Assembly: GCA_025769875.1 (NCBI GenBank) | Contig: JAGFNK010000841.1 | Location: 1 to 20,389, forward strand | Origin: Russula earlei | Taxonomy: Eukaryota; Basidiomycota; Agaricomycetes; Russulales; Russulaceae | DNA: 20,389 nucleotides | Reading direction: 5' to 3' | Made by a program: the position numbers and the translations under genes | Notes under the pieces: generated by a model | Seen by the model: the letters and a program-made list of their open reading frames with translations, nothing else | What the model was told of the DNA's origin: nothing | The model's database searches: none | Part shown: positions 8,408-17,654 of the stretch, piece by piece | Layout: every line of letters starts with the position of its first letter | Numbering within the stretch: position 1 is the stretch's first letter

Positions 8408-9585
8408 GACGAAATTCAATCCGGCGCGCCGGTGGATACAATGGGTTGTGATACGGCCAAGTGGAAGGATACTGATCCTCGGGTACGTCAGCGCGCGATC
8501 AACATACTTTTGCGATCCTCGCTCTAACATGCACTACCCCCACATCGTCTTCGCACCCTCTCTTCTTTATTTTTTTTAATGACGTGTGTGCAGAACAAGC
8601 GCTTCGCGACGCTCATCTCGCTCATGCTACCGTCGCAGACCAAGGATGAGGTCACGGACGCAGCCTTGGGAGAGCTACGCAGCGCACTGGGCGGCACGCT
8701 CTGCCTCGACGCCGTTCTAAAGGCCGAGGAGCACCTCATCGCCGAAGCCATCAACAAAGTCGGTTTCTGGCGCAGGAAGACCCAGTCAGTCCTCCGGTTT
8801 TCCTTCCCACACCCATCCTGCCCGCCCGACGTCCGTAGGCCGACAGAAAATTAGGTACATCAAACAGGCCGCGCGGCGCCTGCGAGAGGACTTTGATTCG
8901 GATGTCCCGAAGACCGTCGACGAGCTTTGCTCGCTTCCTGGCGTGGGGCCGAAGATGACATTTCTGTGTTTGCATGCCGCTTGGGATATGTCAGTCCTCG
9001 TGATTAGGACCTCCGCTTTGTGTTGCCCTAATATTTGGGTGCAGAAACGTGTGCATCGGTGTGGATGTTCATGTGGACCGCATCACCAACAGACTCAAGT
9101 GGCACAAACCACCTACGAAAAACCCCGAGGAGACCAGGTAAGGCGGAAACGATCTGCATTTGATTTCGGTTCCTGATCGACTCGCACATCGGGGTTCTAT
9201 CTATGCAGACTCAACCTACAATCGTGGCTACCCACCGAGTTTCACAAAGAGATAAACCACCTCCTTGTCGGCTTCGGCCAGGTCGGTCGGTCACGCTGAA
9301 TTCGATTCCTTCAGTGATTGCCTGACAAGTGATAGGTGATCTGTCTTCCTGTCCGTCCGCCGATGTGACGTTTGCGCTCTGAGCGAACAGAAGATCTGCC
9401 CAAGTGCTCAGACGGTGGTAAAATCTAGGGCCAAGAAGTCTGTCACTTTAAGTCCAGAGGGCGGACCAAAAATCGAGATCGCCATCGAGGCGACATCTTC
9501 ACTCGATCTCCTGGAAGAAAAGCCGGCGTCACCTTGCCTCAGTGCCGTGTCGAGCCTGACACCTGAGCCCGACGATGATGCTTAG
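8408..9585 (+). pseudogene. NTH1: NTH1-type endonuclease III, main part (6 exons)
   Basis: Exons at 8408-8482, 8594-8784, 8855-8989, 9045-9137, 9209-9281 and 9336-9585 join in correct phase at every GT..AG junction. They encode APVDTMGCDTAKWKDTD, RFATLISLMLPSQTKDEVTD, VGFWRRKTQ, the helix-hairpin-helix LPGVGPKM with the catalytic Lys, then GVDVHVDRITN with the catalytic Asp, and HLLVGFGQ. The last exon carries the four Cys of the 4Fe-4S loop (ICLPV..CDVC..ICPSA), but one extra base at 9354-9361 puts all but the first out of frame and gives TGA at 9366. The gene acts in base excision repair of oxidised pyrimidines. The 5' part is separated by the 5060-8407 insertion, so this copy cannot be functional; another copy presumably exists elsewhere. 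Confidence 0.9.
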
Positions 9586-10764
9586 GCCGTACTCACGCAT
9601 CGACATCATAGTCTACATCTCGATCTTCCTAATTCTACCATTGAAAGCATAAGGCTCGGCGAGTTCCGAGATTCAAGGGGTTGAAGCCCACCGACATAGT
9701 CCCGTCAGGTCGTCACACGGCATCGTTTATCGCATGGAAACCCCACGTCTCCATCACACAATAAATCGTGGTTTGTATAGCCAACAAACAATGTAACGGT
9801 TATGGATTCAGCAATGCGATATCTATGCGCAGAGTAAGCAAAGTGATGTACACAAAATCAAAACCTGAAATAGTTGGCTTTGTCCCCATCGCGGCCCTCC
9901 ATGATCGAAAGGGACATGGCCCATGAATGAGGGACATGTATAGCAGATGAAACAAGCACAGGTCAAGAAAGTCCTCTTGCGTCGAGAGGTAATCAACCGT
10001 TGTAGTCCGCCCTAGGCGCTCATTTCATGCTGGCATGCCCACCACGGGGCCCGGGGCCCACGGCACCGCTTTGAGGACAGCCATTACCCCCTGCCCTGTT
10101 CTTGTCCTGTGCCATCACCCCCCTCCATTATGATCGTCATCCTTTCCATTCTATCCCCAACCCGAGCAACCCCCGTTCCACAATCCTCGCCACTCTCTCT
10201 CGACCAATTTCGAGCCCGCGCCTCCTCTTTGGTGAAGATTGTAGGCTAAAGTCCGAGGGCGCGACAAAGAGTACATGGGGAGTGGGGCAGGAGATGGCAT
10301 GCAGAGGGGATTTAAGAACAATGGCAGATGTTTGCTCCCTCTCACTTCATTCCCAGTCGGCTCGCTTTTTGAGCCCTTTAAGTACATTCTGACACATATG
10401 AGATTTGTAAGTACCAATCGAAAACTTTTCTGAGACAATGTAAAACTTCTGGGGATTAAGTAAAATATCTTTACCTTTGTGGCCTTTAGCTGTGGCATCA
10501 AGCTTGCTTTTGGTGAACTCCATTGGTGTCCTTTGGACCTAGGTTTCTCTTGCTACAATCCTTATCTGAGACAGTAAAGGAAGTTTTTCACTTTTGGCTT
10601 TTCTTTGAGGACAATCAGGAACTGATGGGATTGAGACAGAAATCCCTGAAACAAAATCCCCCACAAAGGGGGTGTCTCCAAAAATTTTGTCCCTGGTCCT
10701 TCCAAACCCAGACAAGAGGCATAGCACATTGCACCACAAAGGCATCCCACATGTCTTCACCTTT
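9586..10764. other. Intergenic region, no supported gene
   Basis: A possible polyadenylation signal AATAAA for NTH1 lies near 9761. From about 10390 to 10780 the DNA becomes AT-richer and differs from its surroundings. A minus-strand frame (10784-10539) is open but matches nothing I recognise. This block may be a small retroelement remnant that replaced the 5' end of the next gene. A GC-rich run (GGGGCCCGGGGCCC) stands at 10045-10058. Confidence 0.4.
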
Positions 10765-12080
10765 GGTGGAGTGAATTCCACCACTCTTGTGATGATCCAA
10801 GAGGATGTAGGTTACTCTGGGACCATTTATGGAGTTGTGCAGTCACCATTCTGTTGTGCACCTGGGTATCCGTGCACCCCAATATCCCAAGTCCTTACGA
10901 GAGCCAGGCGAGGGTCGCAGTGCGACGCGTGGGACTCATGCTTGCTGCCCTTTTCGTGCCAGAGGCAATGATAGGGTGGGCATTGAGACAACGACTGGCC
11001 GCTGTTGAATTAGCCAAGAATCACAAAGGTCTGTCCTGAAAACGGAGAGTAATCATCGATATTGATAATAAGATTAAGGGGAGGGATGGACAGCGACTCA
11101 TGGATTCTTCGTGATTATGGATTCATGGAATATCGGGGAAACCGACCGATCCGAGTGCTGTTCCCTGAAGAGCTAAACTCGTATTCCTTGACGGGCAATG
11201 GTGATTTCCCAAGGATCGCAAAAGAGGAGATCGAGGACAAGAGCAAGGGAGACGCCATCTCCCAAATACTTGTTATTCTGCAAACGGGCTGGTTCATGGT
11301 CCAATGCATCGCACGAGGCGTCCAAGGCCTCCCCGTCACAGAACTGGAGCTCATCATGGTTGCGTTCGCAACCCTAGATTTCGTGATGTACCTCCTGTGG
11401 TGGGACAAGCCTTTGAACGTGCAACGTGGGGTACGAGTATACAAGAAGTGAGATGCCGACGAGCCCATTGATGATGGGGATGTGGAGGCCACGAGTTTGG
11501 GTGGATTTTGGGACGCACTTGGAAATGTTTCTGACCTTGGAGCTGCGATTGTCCGTGGACCATTGGCAGAATCGAGCCGTGGCTAATTCGTGTCCTTTTG
11601 TGGCCATTTGTAGTGCCTTGGGTTATTGCTGTTGGCCAAAGGGAGACGCACACGATGAGGGTTGGCACATCTTATCTTCGCGAATGGGGCAGCGAGCTGC
11701 ATTCAGCTTTCGGATGGGTAGCAATTCTTGGTATCACGTTGACTTTCGGCAGGGTTCACTGCATCGGATGGTCGTTCAATTTTCCCTCTAGCGCAGAGCA
11801 AACTCTCTGGCATATTGCTTCGCTTACCATCACAGCTGCGCCAATTCTGTTTCCGGTATTTCCTTCGCTACATCGTCTAGAAAACAGTTTCGGTGATGGA
11901 TACCTTTCCCGTTTCCTCGCACTGGGTTTATTATTCCTCGTTCTGGGTGCAGCGGTGTCACCATTCCTTTATATGCTCAGTCGATTGGTGTTGCTTGTGC
12001 TCCCCTTGCTGTCTCTTAGATCGCTTCCTCCTGCAGCCTATCATGTTGTACACTGGACTTCATTCATTCCACATATATAA
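10765..12080 (+). pseudogene. Multi-TM membrane protein of a basidiomycete-specific family, broken
   Basis: The reading begins HSCDDPRGCRLLWDHLWSC, continues CTWVSVHPNIPSPYESQ, and reaches a 50-nt intron (11029-11078). Exon 2 gives GWTATHGFFVIM, then after a frameshift near 11115 NRPIRVLFPEELNSYSLTGN, LVILQTGWFMVQCIARGVQG and LLWWDKPLNVQ. A TGA at 11449-11451 (where CGA would fit) interrupts a frame that otherwise runs on (DADEPIDDGDVEATSLGG). A second shift near 11578 leads to WLIRVLLWPFVVPWV, several hydrophobic helices and the family's typical end SLRSLPPAAYH...FIPHI. I know this family as common, uncharacterised membrane proteins of agaricomycetes. The N-terminal signal region is missing. 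Confidence 0.8.
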
Positions 12081-12372
12081 TGCATACACTTACAACACTT
12101 CGTCATGCTTACCACGATCCAACCGTTCAACGACAATGGCAGCCAACTTGATGCGCTGCAACACAACGTTCATGATGAGGAGGCACGAGCGCGAAGTGAC
12201 GTACGCTATGTTCCGGTGGTGGACCACGCCACCTCACGGTCGTCTTCCCCTGGCCGCATAGATCTCGCTTTCACTTTCACTCCTCCCTAGCCCTTCCACC
12301 TTTATTGGCATCGATGCCCTTCTTCCTCGGTTCCGTCAGAGAACACTGCACGCAACTTACTTTATTCATTTC
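12081..12372. other. Intergenic, nothing recognised
   Basis: Follows the stop of the membrane-protein pseudogene. Short open frames on the + strand (for example 12105-12290) look like chance. No motif found. Confidence 0.4.
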
Positions 12373-12725
12373 TCACCCCCAGACGACAACTTCAAGGCAC
12401 GAATTATTCATAACGATGCTGTGGTCCGCCGTAGGTGTAACTCTTGCGACGAACTCCCGCTCAGAGACAGTGGCCACGGTGCCCCGTGCGGTGCTGGATT
12501 GAACACAGGCCCGAAGGCGGCGGTTACTGGGCTCGCTGGTGCGGATGGTAACGTACGTGTGTGCTGCGCCGAGTAGGCGAGCGTACCATCTCTGACGTAT
12601 GGGTTTGCAAATGGTAAGCGTCATACGGCAAAATGAACCAACGTAAGTGATAGGTAACTACACGTACGGGAGATCGTACCTGTGCTATGTTGTTGATTGG
12701 GACGTTGGGGAGGCTGAAAAGGGAG
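12373..12725 (-). CDS. Small hypothetical spliced gene, uncertain
   Basis: On the minus strand an ATG in fair context (CCGAATGCC) starts MPYSLFSLPNVPINNIAQ. A GTACGA 5' splice site at 12679 and a GTCAG 3' site at 12592 (88-nt intron with a GCTTAC branch-like site) join it in phase to RWYARLLGAAHTYVTIRTSE and on to CLEVVVWG followed by TGA at 12375-12373. About 90 residues; no family recognised. The splice signals and phase are the only support. The last TGA overlaps a GTGAGA site, so a further exon is possible. Confidence 0.3.
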
Positions 12726-13180
12726 TACGGCATTCGGTCACGAAGGTTGTGGATTTAGAACCAGATGAAGGGTGGCTCGCCTGAGAAGGACATGGCTCAA
12801 CCTCCAATGATCTGTTCGACTCGGATAACTCTCGCTCGTGATCGGCGTTGAGCACCATGCCCGTCGTAACTCACGTGTCCGTGCTATCCCGTCTCTTCCA
12901 CTTTCCCAGACGAGAGGAGAACTTGTCTTGCACGCCATACGTTGCCGCATGAGGGGCTCTTTATCACAGGCTTGAACGGCCGTGGGTCAGGCTGAGGCTT
13001 CCCGTACATGAGCGGATTTGCGGGAGTTGAAAAATGTGGCGGATCAAGGGGCGTTACGGGGACTGAAGAGGACGGAGAACTGGCTGTGCTTTGGGGGAGA
13101 GCTCTGGTTCAATCAACTCAAACAGCGTGACATGCTTGGCTGCACAAATATCCTGTACAGGTGAACCAGAGTGAGGTAGA
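12726..13180. other. Intergenic sequence left of the right-hand kinase block
   Basis: No gene recognised. It ends with AGGTAGAGGACAAGGG at 13174-13189, equivalent to the point where the copia LTR ends on the left, so it may represent the original upstream flank of the duplicated locus. Confidence 0.4.
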
Positions 13181-13228
13181 GGACAAGGGAGAACTTGCGA
13201 TGTGAACGACTGTGTTGTTGTCATGTCG
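13181..13228 (+). repeat. 48-bp direct repeat, right copy
   Basis: Matches 4866-4913 at 47 of 48 positions. Here it is followed directly by GCCGTCAGGAGC, the kinase 5' flank, instead of the NTH1 exon fragment. Both loci therefore share NTH1-proximal sequence next to the kinase block, in different arrangements. Confidence 0.8.
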
Positions 13229-13311
13229 GCCGTCAGGAGCTGCGGAGTTCAAATCGAGTTTGAAATAGTTCGCTAAGTCTTTTCGCCCTTCCCGACCTCG
13301 TCATTCGTGTA

Positions 13312-15223
13312 ATGGCGGGTATTAACACCTGGAGAGACCTCCTGTTTCCAGTTTCTCAACACGTACATGTCTCTCTCGAACAATATCATGACCCACCAGA
13401 ATCTCGCTCGGTACAAACGAGTTCCCTCAACGCCGCGATGGTGGGCGGCCACTCACGCTTACCCGCATCCGTGGAACCAGTCGAGGGCTTGCTAAATAGT
13501 ATGCGGGATCACCTGGTCGAAATAATTGATGGAAACTACGCAGAGCCCGCAGCAGGAACTGTTTTCTCAGGCACCACACCTCCCATCACACCCCAAAGCG
13601 TTCTACAACAACTCCAACAATCATGTCTGCTCACTGATTTCGTCACTAATAATGAAGCATCATCGGGGGTCATCGCACAATATCTCTCTCTCCTGGTCAC
13701 ACACATTTATCGTGCCCTTACAAATGATGTGCTGCGGTTCCGATCCCAAGAGCCTTCGCGATTCCGAAGGGTGGTTACTGATCACAGTTACCGGATAGGT
13801 AACCAGATCAAAATCCTATGGGAGGATAAGTCCTCGCACGTATTCGAGAGATTATGAGGACGGAATTCAGTAGTCTGCTGGGAACGAATCCGAGTGTTAG
13901 ATCTACACCAGGCGTCATCATACACCGGTTACAAGGCCATCCTGAACAAGGTTCGTGTGGTTGCTTCTTTCAGCCGTCCCATTATCTAAGTCAATCTGTA
14001 CTTGTAGCTTGTGTACCATGCGGGTGACATCGAACACGAGGACCAATCAGCCGTTCGTTGGGCAGTCGTCTTCTGTGGATTGAACTACACCATCATGTAC
14101 ATTCCACGGACGCAAGGGAGGCCCCGGGTCTACTGCTCACCGATCACCAAGTTCTGTCTTCCGCCTGGTGATAACGAAGGACAACTCCCACCTATCTGGA
14201 GCATGTTGGTGTACATGCTGCTCACAGAGGTCAGGAACATCGACGATATGACTCTTATGAGACAATTTGGTTTGGATCCCCCACCAGAATCTCCGTCTTC
14301 GTCGCCACGGGGAAGAGTGAAGACCGAGAACCGCATTGTATCCTCAAGGTTGCGGTCCAAAAGAGAGGATCCACGTGCTGGTCCTTCAAATCTACACACA
14401 GGAGTTAGCAAACCTTTTTCTTTCATTCGTTCACACATGGTATTGACGAATCTGCCCAGACTCGCGCGAATATTGTCATTCAATGCCTTGATGGCCTGCC
14501 AATCGAATTCACCCCCGTTGACGCACCCCACTCTCAACTTAGCAAGGAAATGCGCCGCCAATCCATACATTTCGACCACTACCTTGGAGGGGGTTGGTCT
14601 TCTGTGTATGCATCGAGAAAATGGCATGTCGTCGTCAAGTTCGCTACCGTACCGAAGAAAGACAAGGCTATGCTCGAACGCCAGCTCAGCAATGAGACGG
14701 CCGCATATCATAAGCTGAGCCGCATCGCTGGATGGGTGGTCCCTCTCCATTATGGGGAATTTAAGTGGGACGGCGGACGCGCGATTATCCTTTCTGATGA
14801 GGGTCGGTCCTTATCACATCTCGAGACGTTCTCATCACTGTCCATTGTAGAGAGGTATGACTTGCTGTGATTCGAAGAAGATTGCGCTGACTTTTCTATG
14901 GCAGACTTATCATTTTTGGGGAGCTGTACTGCATCCATCTATTGGGTGTCGAGCACGGGGACCTTGAGCCACAGAATGTGTTGCAGAAGAAGTGGGCCGG
15001 TTTTCCGAAGATCATCGACTTTGGGTTTGCGAATGTCAACCATTCATGTCCCGGCTGGAACCAATGTGGGGAGCTGAAAGACATGTGGCATAAGCTCGGG
15101 TTGGATAAGGTGAATCTCTGGTCGGTGCTGGAGAAGTTCAAGATCACACCGGTCACAGGTAGACACATGATAACCCTCTTCATCCTGGCGCTGGCCGTGT
15201 TGATCATGAAATGGGCATTCTGA
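13312..15223 (+). pseudogene. Kinase-like protein (right copy), frameshifted
   Basis: Same exon plan as the left copy: exon 1 13312-13950, intron 13951-14007, exon 2 from 14008, exon 3 to 14854, intron 14855-14904, exon 4 14905-15223. One base is missing after 13853 (ATT-ATG where the left has ATTCATG), which creates TGA at 13855-13857 after 181 codons. One base is added near 13889 and restores the frame 12 codons later. The kinase motifs (GGGWSSVY, VVVKF, HGDLEPQNVL, IDFGFAN) and the C-terminal hydrophobic helix are intact. Exon 1 differs from the left copy at about 26 of 180 residues, exon 4 at 1 of 93. Confidence 0.8.
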
Positions 15224-16216
15224 CTGTAAATACATTGATACCAGTTTTCCATACATGTTCACTGGAAAAGTGTATAGTTGTGAGGCAGGATACCCGCTAC
15301 AGCGACCGGAGACGTGGTCCTGAGCTGCGTCTATCATGGGATGACTCGCGTTCCCTCCGTCTTTTTCCGCGCGTGCACGTGTTTTTGTTTTCCTTTCTTT
15401 TTTTTGGGGGGGTTAATCCCCTCATTAGTGCTGTCACCAACTCGGCTCGAATCCGCTTGAGCTGAGCCTTACACTGTGGGGGAGAGGTGTGAGAGCTGAT
15501 CCCAGGCCGAGCTACCACCCTTACAAACTTAGTGTGCCCTTCCCGGGTTCACCACAGAACAGACAGAATACAATCACATCAAGAGTAGGCCAGATGAAGG
15601 GGAGAAAAAAGCATGCAGCATGCACATACACATACACATAGTGGCCTTGGCAGCCCTCTATATCGCATGTTGAGTCCCAGTCGAAGTGGAGGCGATGGAG
15701 ACCTCACTCTTCCTTCACCATCCCTTCGTCGCCGCATGCCCTCAGAACTTCTTCGTCCTCCGCACCCCACAGCACTGGCACCCTCCAAACGCACGTGCAT
15801 ATTTGTGCCATTCCTCTACGGCATCCTGCCCGCCGTGCTCTGCCACGCACGCCCTGAATCCGCGCCAGACAATCACAGCGTGGGCTGAGGGCAACGTGGA
15901 AGGACCAGCGGGGAAGGGCTGCGCCAACAAGACACACAGCGCCTAGAAAAATCCCGAGGGGGGCACAGATGGTGAGGGCGCGGTGTGCGAGCCGGGGCAG
16001 GGGCATGCAAGGCGGGCCTGTACATGCGTACAAGTGGCGAAAAGCGCGGATAGAGCGTGATTGCCACACCGACAGCGACGCCTCACGGCAGGAAGAAGAT
16101 GAGGCGCGGGAGGAACTGAGTGAGACTCCAGGGGGTGGCGGATGCGTAAGCGTTTTGAACTGGATCTCCTCAGGATCCTGACCGTCACGCACGCACGTCA
16201 TCTATCCCTCGCAACC
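15224..16216. other. Region downstream of the right kinase copy
   Basis: Mirror of 5371-6395. It contains the T-run/G-run TTTTTTTTGGGGGGG (15399-15413) and the CACATACACATACACATAG repeat (about 15622-15640). Open frames exist on both strands, but none keeps its frame in both arms over its full length. No gene is supported. Confidence 0.45.
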
Positions 16217-16289
16217 ATGAAGAGACGCAGGGATGCATCGACGCAAATGACGCGTCTCATATCTCAACAGAGCTTAGCAGACGCCGCCG
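16217..16289 (+). pseudogene. Start of the basic ORF (right copy), truncated
   Basis: ATG in good context (GCAACCATGA) begins MKRRRDASTQMTRLISQQSL. Here the upstream ATG is in frame with MTRLISQQ, whereas the left copy has lost one G. The frame leaves the homologous sequence at 16289, after ADAA. In this copy the order kinase then basic ORF, both on the same strand, is retained. If this ORF is an NTH1 first exon, the ancestral order was kinase upstream of NTH1. Confidence 0.4.
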
Positions 16290-16989
16290 CAAGGGGGTGG
16301 CGGAACGGGAATCCCGAACCTTGGGTAGGGGGGGGGGGGTCCGGCCGGAGGCCGAAAAAAAAGTTTGGAGTTGTGTATTCTGGACTTGTAGACGAATTGG
16401 ACGGTTGCCGAGCACAACCAGCTGTTTGAACAGTGACTGAGTGAGACCAGCTCGTGCCACCTTTAAATGTCGACAGTTAACACCTAATAATAAAACAACT
16501 GGGAACTTGAAGAGGTGCTGAACCCAATCGTATCCTGCCACCAATGGGCACACGGAGTCTGTGTGACTTGATCCAAGTGCAGGTATGGATAGGGAAGAAA
16601 CCAAGAGGGGAGTAAGCAAGAGTCAAGACACAAGGCTTGATGTCTCGGAGGTGATGAGCTTGATGTGTCAGAAGTGTGGGCACGAGACTGGATGTCTGTG
16701 TGCATGTGTTCTTGAAGGAAAAGAGGAAGATCTTGGAGGAGTCAAAGTGTTCTTCAGGCAGACATAGACAATAATGAGGATGCAAGGAAGCTGGAACTGC
16801 TGATTCAATTCACTGAGCTGTGAAGGACTCAGATTTGAAACTGTAGCTATTGGGCCTTAAATACTGCAGCTAAGATGAATCAGAAGACAATCTGCACTCA
16901 AGTCCTATTCTTCCTACTGCAAGTCCAAGAGCATGAGGCAGTGTGGCCATGATGTAGGGTCAACACACTATGGGCAGTGAGTCCTCGGG
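16290..16989. other. Anonymous repeat-like DNA, possible LTR fragment
   Basis: Starts with a palindrome CGGGAATCCCG (16308-16318) and a 12-13 G run (16327-16339). At 16857-16867 it has CTTAAATACTG, which resembles the box in the LTR at 3356-3965. It is cut off at 16990 by an LTR start. Purine-rich stretches (16585-16770) also resemble that LTR in style, but I could not align them reliably. No gene. Confidence 0.35.
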
Positions 16990-17080
16990 TGTTAGGATTC
17001 TTGCGATCACGTTTGCTTGCTTACCTATGTTTTGGTGACTCATCTCTGCTTACTGTTGCTTAGTGATTTGCTTACTGACT
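16990..17080 (+). repeat. 5' fragment of the same LTR family as 1172-1704
   Basis: TGTTAGGATTCTTGC, then CTTACCTATG, TTTGGTGACTCATCTCTGCTTA and TGCTTAGTGATTTGCTTA match the first 100 or so bp of the solo LTR at 1172-1704, with a small deletion of the array. Similarity stops near 17080. No target duplication could be identified, so this is a truncated copy or the LTR of a deleted element. Confidence 0.7.
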
Positions 17081-17155
17081 GATGATGTTGAACCGGAACC
17101 TGAATGGATCAAAGAAGGCGAAGACCTTCATACAAGGTTCAAGATCCGCTCATAG
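17081..17155 (+). pseudogene. Possible retroelement polyprotein tail
   Basis: A 24-codon frame (DDVEPEPEWIKEGEDLHTRF plus IRS, then TAG at 17153) precedes a TG-starting block. This could be the last residues of a Pol polyprotein. Too short to identify; chance is possible. Confidence 0.2.
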
Positions 17156-17156
17156 A

Positions 17157-17419
17157 TGTTACGTGTTAGACAGAACTTTAGTATATGCGCTTATGGCAAT
17201 AGGGATACGCATACTACGTTATCTATCACAAGATGCAGCCTTATGCTGTGTCTAGAATGTTTCCACATCACGCGTCACTGTATGCGCGATATAGTGGACA
17301 CCTGTAGTCACCTCTTTTGGACTTAGGAACAGCCCTGGGTCATAGAGGTATAAATACCATACATGTAGACGAGTACTGTACTAATACGACCAACTCTTCA
17401 TGGCTTGTGACATGTGACA
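17157..17419 (+). repeat. Possible small LTR
   Basis: Starts TGTTACGTG and may end CATGTGACA (reverse complement TGTCACATG, 7 of 9 match), with TATAAATA at 17349-17356. No target duplication found; tentative. Confidence 0.25.
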
Positions 17420-17654
17420 GATTTTGATGACCGACCGACTCTTCAAAGGTGGGAAAACTGTGTGACAAATCTCAGATCTCTTCAAAGCCCTGATTGGGCC
17501 GAGAGGCGACATGTGACATGCGCTAACGTCAGGACAGCGGTCTGACATGATGCAAGTGTGAGTCGGGATGTGAGTCGGGATTTAAACATTAAAACCTTGT
17601 CGAAAAAATTGTTGCGTGCTTCGAGTGAATACCTGGGACCGTGCAGCTACAACC
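17420..17654. other. 5' flank of the transposon gene
   Basis: Contains a tandem GTGAGTCGGGAT/GTGAGTCGGGAT pair at about 17559-17582. No gene. Could contain the promoter or terminal region of the DNA transposon; no terminal inverted repeat could be assigned. Confidence 0.35.

Larger units (their letters stand above)
13229..16289 (+). repeat. Right arm of the 3.1-kb inverted repeat
   Basis: Reverse-complement counterpart of 5313-8404. Left border: after GTCATGTCG at 13228. Right border: within the basic ORF after GACGCCGCC, where the sequence switches abruptly to AAGGGGGTGGCGG. On the left arm the basic ORF continues for another 250 or so bases to the NTH1 junction, so the right arm is truncated. 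Confidence 0.92.

Noticed and set aside
8306..8530. Minus-strand 74-codon frame upstream of the left kinase
   Set aside because: It is the complement of the NTH1 exon 8408-8482 and its intron; the coding sense is the + strand.
10539..10784. Minus-strand frame in the AT-richer block
   Set aside because: No family match, and overlapping frames on both strands are equally open.
16290..16325. tRNA-like T-arm (reverse complement GGTTCGGGATTCCC)
   Set aside because: Only a B-box-like word and a palindrome; no A box, anticodon arm or acceptor pairing found.
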